From positions 20,752,662-20,816,661 of the forward strand of contig NC_092238.1 in the NCBI RefSeq assembly GCF_036320965.1: a DNA stretch of 64,000 nucleotides, given 5' to 3'. How positions within the stretch are numbered: the first letter of the stretch is position 1; every line of letters begins with the position of its first letter. This document shows, piece by piece, positions 42,814-51,834 of the stretch. Made by a program: the position numbers and the translations under genes. The notes below the pieces were generated by a model that made no database searches, was not told the origin of the DNA, and was given only the letters and a program-made list of their open reading frames with translations. The DNA is from Panulirus ornatus (Eukaryota > Arthropoda > Malacostraca > Decapoda > Palinuridae).

Positions 42814-43875
42814 TCAATAAAAACTTTTCACTACTTCTAACAACTTGCCTCCCACACCATATAATCTTAATACCTTCCACAGAGCATCTCTATCAACTCT
42901 ATCATATGCCTTCTCAAGATTCATAAATGTTACATACAAATCCATTTGCTTTTCTAAGTATTTCTCACATACATTCTTCAAAGCAAACACCTGATCCACA
43001 CATCCTCTACCACTTCTGAAACCACACTGCTCTTCCCGAATTTGATGCTCTGTACATGCCTTCAGCCTCTCAATCAATACCCTCGCATATAATTTACCAG
43101 GAATACTCAACATTATTCCATTTGTCTTTGTACAATGGCACTTTGCAAGGATTCCGTCTATCCTCAGGCACCTCACCATGAGTCTTACATACATTAAATA
43201 ACCTTCCCAACCAGTCAACAATACAGTCACCCCCTATTTGATAAAATCCACAGCAATGCCATCCAAACCCGCTGCCTTGCCGGCTTTCATCTTCCGCAAA
43301 GCTTTTACTACCTCTTCTCTATTTACCAAATCATTTTCCCTAATCCTCTCACTTTGCACACTACCTCGACCACAGCACCCTATATCTACCATCCTATCAT
43401 CAAACACATTCAACAAACCTTCAAAATACTCACTACATCTTCTCACATCACTACTACTTGTTATCACCTCCCCATTAGCCCCCTTCTCTGAAGTTCCCAT
43501 TTGTTCTCTCGTCTTACGCACTTCATTTACCTCCGTCGAAAACATCTTTTTATTCTCCCTAAAATCTAATGATACTCTCTCACCCAAACTCTCATTTGCC
43601 CCCTTTTTCACCTCTTGCACCTTTCTCTTGACCTCCTGCCTTTTTCTTTTATACATCTCCCACTCATTTGCATTATTTTCCTGTAAAAATCGTCCAAAGT
43701 TCTCTCGCTTGTCTTTCACTGATAATATTACTACTTCATCCCACCACTCACTACCCTTTCTAATCTGCCCACCTCCCACGCTTCTCATGCCACAAGCATC
43801 TTTTGCGCAAGCCATCACTGCTTCCCTAAATACATTCCATTCCTCCTCCATTCCCCTTACGTCCTTTGTCCTCAC
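42814..43875 (-). pseudogene. LINE RT N-terminal part and linker, broken
   Basis: 42814-43230 has LSIPGKLYARVLIERLK, CGFRSGRGCVDQ and a DLEKAYDRVD equivalent (NLEKAYDRVD). A deletion removes the KGDKSECSNYRG segment. 43234-43875 (213 codons) has the linker: MRSVGGGQIRKGSEWWDEV, KRKRQEVKRKVQ and RCSEYFEGLLNV through GLDGIAVDFIK. A TAG at the start of KKGG separates the two. Confidence 0.82.
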
Positions 43876-43968
43876 CTTTTTCCATTATGTACTCAGTCTC
43901 TCTTGGTACTTCCTCACACAAGTCTCCTTCCCAAGCTCACTTAGTCTCACCACTCTTTTCACCCCAAC

Positions 43969-44155
43969 ATGTGTATATATGTATATGTCTGTGTGTATAT
44001 ATTTGTATATTTTGAGATGTATAGTTATGTATATATGCGTCTGTGGACGTGTATGTATATACATGTGTATGAGGGTGGGTTCGGCCTTTATTCGTCTGTT
44101 TCCTTGCGCTACCTCACTAACGCGGAAGACAGCAACAAAGTGAAATAAATAGATG
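43969..44155 (+). mobile_element. LINE 3' UTR end and tail, probably the rest of 40946-41390
   Basis: TATG-rich segment, then the tail hairpin (ctacctcactaacgcggaag near 44110) and aaataaatagatgaataaataa. It starts at the exact edge of the minus copy. Confidence 0.8.
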
Positions 44156-44194
44156 AATAAATAATTAATAATAATGAGATTATTATTTGTTTAG

Positions 44195-44945
44195 GGGGCA
44201 GGAGTGGGGGGCTGGAAACCTTCCCCTTCCTGTAATTCAATTTGTAAAAGAGGAAACAAGGAGTCGAGCTCTACGTGCCCATCTTCCTCGAAGGCTCAGA
44301 TTGGGATGTCTGAATGTGTGTGGATGTAACCAACATGAGAAGAAAGGGAAGATGTTGTGAGTCATGGGCTATAGATAGGTTTGAACGGAGGAGGTTGGAT
44401 GTATTGGAAATGAAACATTGTGGGACAACATGTGGTGTGAATTGGTTTGATCGAGTAAATAATGAAAGAGTGAGGGAGATGTGTGAGAATAAAAAGATTG
44501 TGGTAGAGAGAGAAAAAAGTGTATTGGAATATTTTGGACATATAAAGGGAATGAAGGAAGAAATGTGGACAAAGAGGAAATATGTGTCAGAAATGGAGAG
44601 AACAAGGAGAGTGAGGAGACCAACTTGGAGAAGGAAGGATGGTGTGAAAAAGATTTTGAGTGATCATGGCCTGAATTCGCAGGAGGGTGAAGGATGTGCA
44701 TGAAGTAGAATGTATTGGAATGATGTGGTGTACTGGGGTCAGTGGGCCGTCATTGGACTGAAGCAGAGCATATGTACAGGGTAAACTATGGAAAGGTCTA
44801 TGGTGCCTGGATGTGGATAGGGAGCTGTGGTTTTGGTGTATTACACATGACAGCTCATGTATGGATGTGAGCAGATGTGGCCTTTCTTTGTGTGTTTTCT
44901 AGTGCTAGCTTGCCGACGCACGGTGTAGCAAATGGGGAAGAGTAA
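44195..44945 (+). mobile_element. Old RTE-like LINE with a large internal deletion
   Basis: 5' leader (ggcaggagtggggggctgg) and endonuclease start (cagattgggatgtctgaatg, about 44195-44350) are joined directly to the C-terminal domain at about 44355, so the RT is absent. The fused frame 44314-44703 reads MCVDVTNMRRKGRCCESWAIDRF and ends with RRKDGVKKILSDHGLN. 3' UTR and tail hairpin run to about 44940. Confidence 0.82.
44314..44703 (+). pseudogene. Internally deleted LINE protein, 129 codons
   Basis: The first dozen codons come from the endonuclease start region and the rest from the C-terminal domain (ESWAIDRFERRRLDVLEMKH, WFDRVNNERVREMCENKK, RRPTWRRKDGVKK). The W.DRVNN motif is kept. It lacks all catalytic motifs. 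I have no evidence that it is expressed. Confidence 0.7.
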
Positions 44946-45340
44946 AGTGCATATATCATCTTTTTTCATTTCCTTCATGGATTTTAACTGTTTCCTTTGG
45001 TGTAGGGTGGCATCTGGAATGGATGAAGGATAGTAGGCATATATAAATGCTCACCGACCTATGACCCATGCGACTTGTGACCATCCATAAATACAACCAT
45101 GAAAAGCATGAATTAAAAAGATATACGTAAATATAAAAATCATGTTTGATTGTAAGTCCACCACTGCTAATGGCTTCGTACGTACGATAGTGAATGTCAA
45201 ATGATTCTGGCATTGTGTACATCACAGGGTCTCTCATGGTTATCACTTTCATTTACCATTCAGTAAGTACGCATTATTCAAGTGAATCTACTGAATTTAT
45301 GTGCAGGATTAAACAACTTTGGTATTAAACCCCAAAGAAG

Positions 45341-45586
45341 ATGATGAGCAAGAGGAAAAACCCATCACATGATAGATCTGGCAAGGAGCCAAAGAAGTCA
45401 TTCGATTTGGAATTGAATTTGAAGGTAATCACCCAGTGTGAAGGAGGGAAAAAAGTTAATATGATCGCACATGATCTACATTTGTCCCATTCAATGGTCT
45501 CCACAATTTTAAAGGACAAAGAAAAAATACGTGAAGTAGTGAAATGTTTGGCAAGTATAAAGTCTATGATAATAACAAAGCAATGA
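45341..45586 (+). CDS. CENP-B N-like HTH segment of Tigger transposase, unit 1 (81 aa)
   Basis: Begins MMSKRKNPSHDRSGKEPKKS, then FDLELNLKVITQCEGGKKVNMIA and LSHSMVSTILKDKEKIREVV, the pattern of the first helix-turn-helix of pogo/Tigger transposases and CENP-B (a DNA-binding domain). It ends MIITKQ with TGA where a transposase would continue. It is about 80 aa while complete Tigger transposases are several hundred, so this is a truncated or duplicated exon-like piece. Confidence 0.75.
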   Translation: MMSKRKNPSHDRSGKEPKKSFDLELNLKVITQCEGGKKVNMIAHDLHLSHSMVSTILKDKEKIREVVKCLASIKSMIITKQ

Positions 45587-45673
45587 CAAGGACCCATCCA
45601 CATGCATCATTCAAGTAAATCTAACGAATTTTTTTGCTGGATTAAACCACTTTTGTATTAAACCCCAAAGAAG

Positions 45674-45922
45674 ATGGTGAGCAAGAGGAAAAGCCCATCA
45701 CATGTTGATAGATCTGGCAAGAAGCCAAAGAAGACATTCGATTTGGAATTGAAATTGAAGTTAATCATCCATTGTGAAGGAGGGAAAAAAGTTAATGTGA
45801 TTGCACGTTATCTACATTTCTCCCATTCAATGGTCTCCACAATTTTAAAGGACAAAGAAAAAATACGTGAAGCAGTGAAAGGTTTGGCAAGTATAAAGTC
45901 TATGATAATAACAAAGAAATGA
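45674..45922 (+). CDS. CENP-B N-like HTH segment, unit 2 (82 aa)
   Basis: MVSKRKSPSHVDRSGKKPKK, FDLELKLKLIIHCEGGKKVNVIA, SHSMVSTILKDKEKIREAVK, then a stop after MIITKK. It is closely similar to unit 1 with a few substitutions, and to my memory of Tigger consensus it is slightly closer (KLKLI, REAVKG). There is no catalytic domain in frame. Confidence 0.75.
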   Translation: MVSKRKSPSHVDRSGKKPKKTFDLELKLKLIIHCEGGKKVNVIARYLHFSHSMVSTILKDKEKIREAVKGLASIKSMIITKK

Positions 45923-46011
45923 CAAGGACCCATCCACGTGCATTATTTAAGTGAATCTAACAAATCTTTGTGCTGGATTGAACACCTTTTGTATTAAACC
46001 CTAAAGAAGGT

Positions 46012-46258
46012 GATGAACAAGAGGAAAATCCATCACATGTTGATAGATCTAGCAAGAAGCCAAACAAGACCTATGTTTTGTAATTGAAATTGAAGTCAAT
46101 CACCCATTGTGAAGGAGGGATATTTGTTAATGTGATTGCACGTGATCTACATTTGCTCCATTCAATGGTCTCCACAATTCTATAGGACAAAAAAAAAAAA
46201 TACATGAAGCAGTGAAAGGTTTGTCAAGTATAAAGTCTATGATAATAACAAAGTAATG
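46012..46258 (+). pseudogene. CENP-B N-like HTH segment, unit 3, degenerate
   Basis: Aligns with units 1 and 2, but has a loss after the start (gaggaaaatccatc), a TAA inside FDLELKLK (ttttgtaattgaaa), a TAG near 46183 and an expanded A run near 46190. It is the copy adjacent to the remaining transposase sequence, so it is probably the original position. Confidence 0.75.
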
Positions 46259-46275
46259 ACAAGGACCCATCCACG

Positions 46276-46560
46276 AAATGGAAAAGTTGTTGATGCTGTG
46301 GATGGAAGATCAAATTCAATAGTGTGTACCACTGAGCTTACTAGCAATTCAGGCGAAAGCTGGAAGTCTTTTTCAGACTGAAGAAACACTCAGGAGAGGA
46401 TTACATTGAGAACTTCACAGCAAGTCAGTAGATTTCAAAGAGGATATAGCTTGCACAATGTTCTAGTCACAGGTGAAGCAGTAAGAGCTGATGAAAGAGC
46501 TGCCAAAAAGTTCATTGAAAGTTTGGATGAATCATTCTGTGAACTCATGCTTCTTATATA
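46276..46560 (+). pseudogene. Tigger transposase CENP-B DBD second half, degenerate
   Basis: Conceptual pieces EMEKLLMLWMEDQIQ, PLSLLAIQAKA, EDYIENFTASQ, YSLHNVLVTGEA and AAKKFIESLDE follow the standard order of the second HTH of Tigger/CENP-B proteins. Several stops and frame changes occur (TAG after DQIQ, TAG where the family has RGW). It ends before the DDE domain. Confidence 0.72.
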
Positions 46561-46565
46561 AAAGT

Positions 46566-46764
46566 AAGAAAGAAACTACAGAATCATATAATAAAGCTGG
46601 TTAATAAAAAAGGAGATAATCATGATATAAATTGAGTAGGATAAAAGAAAGGTTTACAGGTATATGAATTCTACATGCCAAGCTGACATACATCCAACTT
46701 TTGTCCATTTCGAGATCCACCCAGTCGATAAGAACGGAACTCAGATGTATGTTGGGGAGCATCT
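46566..46764. other. No feature recognised
   Basis: About 200 bases between the Tigger remnant and a microsatellite. No motif is seen. Confidence 0.5.
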
Positions 46765-46840
46765 GTATACATGTGTATATATGTACGTATGTATGTGTGG
46801 GTATACATATATGTTCGTATATGTATACATATTCCTCTGA
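46765..46840. repeat. (TATG/TACATA)n microsatellite
   Basis: TATG- and TACATA-rich tract at the 3' border of the minus-strand PLE. Confidence 0.85.
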
Positions 46841-46870
46841 ATCCACGGGGAAAATGAAACACGATAAGTT

Positions 46871-46914
46871 CCCAAGTTGAATTTCGAGTAATAATTACAT
46901 CATCAGGGGAGATA
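46871..46914 (-). ncRNA. Candidate type I hammerhead ribozyme in PLE
   Basis: Minus strand: tccc, then ctgatga (46908-46902), a hairpin TGTAATTATTACT with GTAA/TTAC pairing, cgaaa (46888-46884), a weak stem III and then gggaa (46875-46871). The core cugauga...gaaa and the closing tccc/ggga pairs fit a minimal hammerhead. PLEs are reported to carry such ribozymes. Stem III here has only two clear pairs, so activity is doubtful. Confidence 0.55.
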
Positions 46915-47022
46915 CAAGAAAGATATATAAATCAGCTGATATAAAACGAAGAGATAAAGCTTGGATGCCATTTGGTAAACACGTGATTGTCCAAGACAGA
47001 CAACGAGCTTATCATAAACTTA

Positions 47023-47451
47023 TTATGAGGACAAGAAGGGGAATTGTTTACAAATTTTATCAGCAATAAAGCTGTCCAATTTAAGACCTTCACTGATATT
47101 AAGGTTATAATTCTTTGTGTATTTAATAGAAGATTCAATAATATTTCTCGTGGTACTGGAGTTAGAGTTAGTGACTGAGATAGCATTACTCCAGTCAATA
47201 CAATGATCATATTTTTTAACATGATTAAACAAGGCACTTGATTCTTGTCCTGTACTTATTCTATATTTATGTTGCTTAAGTCTAACAGAAAGATCCCTAC
47301 CAGTCTGCCCAGCATTAAACTTATCACAATTTCTACATGGCACTTTATAGATGCATCCAGGAGAATTTTCTGGTGAATTCCTAATTAAGATGTTCTTTTT
47401 AGTCTTATTGTTGCTGAAGGCAACATTTGCATTAAAGGACTTTAGCAGCAT
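47023..47451 (-). CDS. PLE GIY-YIG endonuclease domain, 142 aa
   Basis: C-terminal nuclease of a Penelope-like element, which in this family cuts target DNA. Visible: NANVAFSNNKTKKNILIRNS (linker), PGCIYKVPCRNCDK (31-44) with C33, C39, C42 and the IY of the first motif, then FNAGQTGR (45-52), where the family has YVG or YIG, and RLKQH (57-61), FNHVKK (75-80) and YDH (81-83). The YVG to NAG change suggests loss of activity. The other PLE copy at 58942 still reads FYVGQTG. The frame is open to the end (FPFLSS). The Met at 47451 is internal, since the RT-derived part precedes it in another frame. Confidence 0.88.
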   Translation of the reverse strand: MLLKSFNANVAFSNNKTKKNILIRNSPENSPGCIYKVPCRNCDKFNAGQTGRDLSVRLKQHKYRISTGQESSALFNHVKKYDHCIDWSNAISVTNSNSSTTRNIIESSIKYTKNYNLNISEGLKLDSFIADKICKQFPFLSS

Positions 47452-47604
47452 GAGAAGTAAAGTAAAATTATTATTAAAAGGGAGAACTAAAAGATTCTTG
47501 GTGTCAATGGGAGGTTTGGATTCAACTCTCTAAAATGATTTCTTTGCTAACTTAAAGGATTTATCAATGAAAGATTTAGATTTAGATCCAACAGAATATT
47601 TTCC
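47325..47604 (-). repeat. Inverted arm shared by the two PLE fragments (left arm)
   Basis: This segment matches 48390-48665 in reverse complement (thumb, linker and GCIYKVPCRNC). The two arms are separated by about 790 bases of RT sequence present only in the plus copy. Confidence 0.85.
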
Positions 47605-47827
47605 AGCAAGACCAATAGTAAGTTCAGCAGGCTCCATCTCATATAAATTGTCAAAATGGTCAGTTCCTTTATTAAGCCCTTTAGTGGGTAAGATATCAAA
47701 TTCTAATATCATGAACACAGTAGATTTAGTTAACAAGCTTAACAGTATCAGTGTCTATCTTGATTTCAAACTTGTTGGCTTTGATATTTCCTCACTGCTC
47801 ACAGAAGTTCCAGTTGATGACTTTTAG
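47567..47827 (+). pseudogene. PLE RT fingers fragment, 86 codons
   Basis: From residue 15 it reads ARPIVSSAGSISYKLSKWSV, then DLVNKLNSISVYLDFKLVGFDISSLLTEVPVDDF, the fingers and first palm motif of PLE RT (family FDVVSLFTNVPV). The first 14 codons are antisense of the minus copy. It ends with TAG at 47825. Confidence 0.82.
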
Positions 47828-48168
47828 AATATTTATCTGACGTTTTGGATGATATTTATTGACCTGTTTCAAAGTCTGTTTTCATTGAACTGATAAATTG
47901 TGTATAAAAGACTGTGTATTTCAAATCATTGGAGAATATTATGCTCAAATATTTGGTATGGCAATGGGTAACCCTCTTTCACTTGTATTAAGTAATTTTT
48001 AAATGGAATTCTTTGAAACAAAATTACTAAAGGATATCTTACCTTCTAACGCAGTTTAGTTTTGGTATGTATTTGATGTTCTTTGTGTTCGGCCAGCAAA
48101 TGAAAATTTACAAACATTGCCCCCCTTACTTAACAATTTTGTACTTTCCATCAAATTTACTGTAGAAA

Positions 48169-48465
48169 ATGAAAATAATGGTTATGTTACCATTTTTAGA
48201 CTGCATGACATATTGGCAAGGAAACAAGTTTAAGTTTAGCATATACAGAAAACCTACCAATTTATTCTCATATATTCATTATTACTCATCTCAACATGAC
48301 AGAATTAAAGTATCATTTCAATCTATGTTCCTTGGGGCATTACATTTTTGCAGTCCAGAGTTTATTGATGATGAGTTTGAGAAGATATATTCAATTGGAT
48401 CTAAGTTGAAGTACCATAGATCTTTCATTGATAAATCCCTTAAGTTAGCAAATAAATCATTTTAG
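48169..48465 (+). pseudogene. PLE RT thumb fragment, 98 codons
   Basis: FKFSIYRKPTNLFSYIHYYSS and FIDDEFEKIYSIGSKLKYH.. to KLANKSF, the region after the catalytic box. The first codons lie in a frame different from the natural one. It is separated from the catalytic region (about 47930-48120) by stops. Confidence 0.78.
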
Positions 48466-48651
48466 AGAGTTGAACCGACACCTCCCACTGACACCAAGAA
48501 TCTATTAGTTCTCCCTTTAAATAATTCTACTTCCCATGCTGCTTAAATCCTTTAATACAAATGCTGCCTTCAGCAACAATAATACTATAGGGAATATCTT
48601 GATTAGGAATTCAACAAAGATTCTCCAGGATGCATCTATAAAGTGCCATGT

Positions 48652-48665
48652 AGAAATTGTGACAA
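48652..48665. repeat. Target-site duplication, left copy (14 bp, one mismatch)
   Basis: agaaattgtgacaa here and agaaattgtgataa at 58939-58952 bracket 48666-58938. Both copies lie at the same codon position of the PLE endonuclease. Confidence 0.75.
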
Positions 48666-49357
48666 ATTGAGAACAAAGGGGAACATCGGTGAAGGGGGCT
48701 AATGGGGAGGTAATAACAAGTAATAATGAAGTGAGAGGGAGATGGAGTGAGTATTGTGAAGGTTTGTTGAATGTTTTGATGATAGAGTGGGAGATATAGG
48801 GTGTTTTGGTCAAGGTGGTGTGGGAAGTGAGAGGGTCAGGGAGAATGATTGGTAAACAGAGAAGAGGTAGTGAAAGCTTTGCATAAGATAAAAGCCGGCA
48901 AAGCTGTGGGTTTGGATGGTATTGCAGTGGAATTTATCAAAAAGGGGATGACTGTGTTGTTTACTGGTTGGTGAGGATATTCAGTGTATGTATAGTTCAT
49001 GGTGAAGTGCCTGAGGATTGGCAGAATGCATGTATACTGCCATTGTATAAAGGGAAAGGGGATAAAGGTGAGCGTTCAAATTACAAAGATATAAGTTTGT
49101 TGAGTATTCCTGGAAAATTATATGGGAGGGTATTGATTGAGAGGATGAAGGCATTGGGCCATTCCTCAAGACTGGGGAGGAGCAGTGTGGTTTCAGAAGT
49201 GGTAGGTGATGTATGGATCAGGTGTTTGCTTTGAAGAGTGTATGTGAGAAATACTTAGAAAAACAGATGGATTTGTATTCAGCACTTATGGATCTAGAGA
49301 AGGCATATGATAGAATTGATAGAGATGCTTTGTGGAAGGTATTAAGAGAATATCATA
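48666..49357 (+). mobile_element. RTE-like LINE left part, outer insertion in PLE
   Basis: 5'-truncated plus-strand LINE starting in the linker (REQRGTSVKGANGE region), with KALHKIKAGKAVGLDG, then 48968-49234 (VHGEVPEDWQNACILPLYKGKGDKGERSNY) and DLEKAYDRID near 49290. It ends at 49357 where another copy starts. It is probably the left end of the element whose tail is at 58750-58938. Confidence 0.82.
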
Positions 49358-49418
49358 TGTTTTGGCTTTGAGTGAAACGAAGCTCAAGGGTAGAGGGTAA
49401 GAATGGTTTGGGAATGTC

Positions 49419-50268
49419 TTGGGAGTAAAGTCAGGGGTTAGTGAGAGGATAAGAGCAAGGGAAGGAATAGCCCTACTCCTGAAACAGGAGTGGTGCGAAT
49501 ATGTGATAGAGCGTAAGAAAGTAAACTCTAGATTGATATGGATAGAACTGAAAGTTGATGGAGAGAGATGGGTGATTATTGGTGCATATGCACCTGGCCA
49601 TGAGAAGAAAGATCATGAGAGGCAAGTGTTTTGGGAGCAGCTGAATAAGTGTGTTAGTAGTTTTGATGCACGAGACAGGGTTATAGTCATAGGTGATTTG
49701 AATGCAAAGGTGTGTAATGTGACAGTTGAGGGAATAATTGGTATACATGGTGTGTTCAGTGTTGTAAACGGAAATGTTGAACAGCTTGTAGATTTATGTG
49801 CTGAAGGAGGACTGGTGATTGGGAATACCTGGTTTAAAAAGAGATATACATAAGTATACTTATGTAAGTAGGAGAGATGGCCAGAGAGCGTTATTGGATT
49901 ACGTGTTAATTGACAGGCGCGCGAAAGAGAGGCTTTTGGATGTTAATGTGGTGAGAGGTGCAACTGGAGGGATGTCTGATCATTATCTTGTGGAGGCGAA
50001 GGTGAAAATTTGTAGAGGTTTTCAGAAAAGAAGGGAGAATGTTGGGGTGAGGAGAGTGGTGAGAGTAAGTGAGCTTGGGAAGGAGACTTGTGTGACGAAG
50101 TACGAGGAGAGACTGAGTGCAGAATGGAAAAAGGCGAGAACAAAGAAGGTAAGGGGAGTGGGGGAGGAATGGGATGTATTTAGGGAATCAGTGATGGCTT
50201 GCGCAAAAGATGCTTGTGGCATGAGAAGCGTGAGAGGTGGGCAGATTAGAAAGGGTAGTGAATGGTGA
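49419..50268 (+). pseudogene. LINE endonuclease, two overlapping pieces
   Basis: 49419-49853: GVKSGVSERIRAREG, GAYAPGHEKKDHERQ, and VIGDLNAKVCN with the asparagine intact, to GNTWFKKRYT. 49819-50268 (another frame after a 2-base loss near 49850): HKYTYVSRRDGQRALLDYVL, GMSDHYLVEA and the linker to GQIRKGSEW with a TGA at the next codon. All endonuclease motifs are present across the pieces. Confidence 0.87.
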
Positions 50269-50322
50269 GATGAAGAAGTAAGATTATTAGTGAAATAGAA
50301 GAGAGAGGCATTTGGACGATTT

Positions 50323-51141
50323 TTGCAGGGAAATAATGCAAATGAGTGGGAGATGTATAAAAGAAAGGGGCAGGAGGTCAAGAGAAAGGTGCAAGAGGAG
50401 AAAAAGAGGGCAAATGAGAGTTGGGGTGAGAGAGTATCATTAAATTTTAGGGAGAATAAAAAGATGTTTTGGAAGGAGGTAAATAAAGTGCGTAAAAAAA
50501 GGGAACAAATGGGAACATCAGTGAAAGGGGCTAATGGGGAGTTGATAACAAGTAATGGAGATGTCAGAAGGAGATGGAGTGAGTACTTTGAAGGTTTGTT
50601 GAATGTGCTTGATGATAGAGTGGCAGATATAGGGTGCTTTGGTCGACGTGGTGTGCAAAGTGAGAGGGTTAAGGGTAATGATTTGGTAAACAGAGAAGAG
50701 GTAGTAAAAGCTTTGCGGAAGATGAAAGCCAGCAAGGCATTGGGGTTAGATGGTAGTGCAGTGGATTTTATTAAAAAAGGGGGTGACTGTATTGTTGACT
50801 AGTTGGTAAGGTTATTTAATGTATGTTTGACTCATGGTGAGGTGCCTGAGGATTGGCGGAATGCTTGCATAGTGCCATTGTACAAGGGTAAAGGGGACAA
50901 AGCTGAGCGCTCAAATTACAGAGGTATAAGTTTGTTGAGTATTCCTGGTAAATTATATGGGAGGGTATTGATTGAGAGGGTGGAGGCATGTACAGAGCAT
51001 CAGATTGGGGAGGAGCAGTGTGGTTTCAGAGGTGGTAGAGGATGTGTGGATCAGGTGATTGCTTTGAAGAATGTATGTGAGAAATACTTAGAAAAGCAAA
51101 TGGATTTATATGTAGCATTTATGATCTGGAGAAGCATATGA
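50323..51141 (+). pseudogene. LINE linker and RT N-terminal part
   Basis: 50323-50802: NEWEMYKRKGQEVKRK, WGERVSLNFREN, RRRWSEYFEGLLNV, GLDGSAVDFIKKGG, then TAG where others read W. 50803-51141: VPLYKGKGDKAERSNYRG, CGFRGGRGCVDQVIALKN, and the frame is lost in DLEKAYD by a one-base deletion (reads IWRSI). Confidence 0.87.
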
Positions 51142-51199
51142 TAGAGTTGATAGAGATGTTCTGTGGAAGGTATTAAGAATATATGGTGAGGGAGGCAAG

Positions 51200-51733
51200 T
51201 TGGTAGAAGCAGTGAAAAGTTTTTATCGAGGATGTAAGGTATGTGTACGTGTAGGAAGAGAGGAAAGTGATTGGTTCTCAGTGAATGTAGGTTTGCGGCA
51301 GGGTTGTGTGATGTCTCCATGGTTGTTTACTTTGTTTATAGATGGGGTTGTTAGGGATGTGAATGCAAGAGTTTTGGAAAGAGGGGCAAGTATGCAGTCT
51401 GTTGTGGATGAGAGAGCTTGGGATATGAGTCAGTTGTTGTTCGATGATGATATATCGCTGGTGGCTAATTCATGTGAGAAACTGCAGAAACTGATGACTG
51501 AGTTTGGTAAAGTGTGTGAAAGAAGAAAGTTGAGAGAAAACGTGAATAAGAGCAAGGTTATTAGGTACAGTAGGATTGAGGGTCAAGTCAATTGGGAAGT
51601 AAGATTGAATAGAGAAAAACTGGAGGAAGTGAAGTGTTTTAGATATCTGGTAGTGGATTTGGCAGTGGATGGAACGATGGAAGCGGAAGTGAACCATAGG
51701 GTGGGGGAGGAGGCGAAAACTCTGGAGCGTTGA
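51200..51733 (+). pseudogene. LINE RT palm with altered box FDDD, 177 codons
   Basis: GLRQGCVMSPWLFTLFIDG (31-49) and SQLLFDDDISLVAN with FDDD at 81-84 in place of FADD. The two catalytic aspartates remain but an extra acidic residue precedes them. CFRYLVVDLAVDG follows, and the frame ends at AKTLER by loss of a G. Confidence 0.86.
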
Positions 51734-51834
51734 AGAGTGTGTGGAAGTCCAGAACATTATCTCGGAAAGCAAAAACGGGTATGTTTGAAGGAATAGTGGT
51801 TCCAACAATGTAGTATGGTTGCGAGGCATGGGCT

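Larger units (their letters stand above)
41391..43968 (-). mobile_element. RTE-like LINE, minus strand, inserted in a LINE 3' UTR
   Basis: Tail and hairpin at 41400-41450, full 3' UTR to 41800, C-terminal domain (41810-42230), RT (42240-43230), linker (43234-43960), truncated before the endonuclease at 43968. No exact target-site duplication is visible at the ends. The RT keeps its catalytic box but is broken by frameshifts. Confidence 0.9.
45272..46275 (+). repeat. Three tandem units of about 334 bp, each with an HTH segment
   Basis: Units 45272-45604 (333 bp), 45605-45940 (336 bp) and 45941-46275 (335 bp). Each starts with catnattnaagtnaatct and ends with caaggacccatccacg. They duplicate about 70 bases of leader plus the N-terminal transposase segment. 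The first two keep an open frame and the third has stops and an expanded A run. Confidence 0.95.
45045..46565 (+). mobile_element. Tigger/pogo-like DNA transposon remnant
   Basis: The left portion (45045-45090) has cgacctatgacccatgcgacttg, resembling the inner terminal repeat of Tigger elements from memory. It then holds three tandem copies of the N-terminal CENP-B-like HTH region and one copy of the following CENP-B DBD region to 46560. The DDE catalytic domain and a right terminal repeat are absent. Frames are broken. Confidence 0.75.
46845..47604 (-). mobile_element. Penelope-like element 3' part, minus strand
   Basis: Minus strand: the C-terminal part of the PLE RT (SVGSKSKSFIDKSFKLAKKSF, 47600-47530), a linker, the GIY-YIG endonuclease (47451-47023) and 3' sequence down to about 46845 that contains a hammerhead-like motif. 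The 5' end abuts the inverted plus-strand PLE at about 47604. Confidence 0.88.
47605..48665 (+). mobile_element. Penelope-like element, plus strand, left part
   Basis: RT from RPIVSSAGSISYKLSKW (about 47609) through FDISSLLTEVPVDDF, then FGMAMGNPLSLVLSN near 47955-47995, a damaged YVDD box (reads WYVFDVLC near 48062), KFKFSIYRKPT near 48235 and the thumb/linker to GCIYKVPCRNCDK at about 48665. It is broken by stops. It continues at 58939 after a 10.3-kb insertion. Confidence 0.88.
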
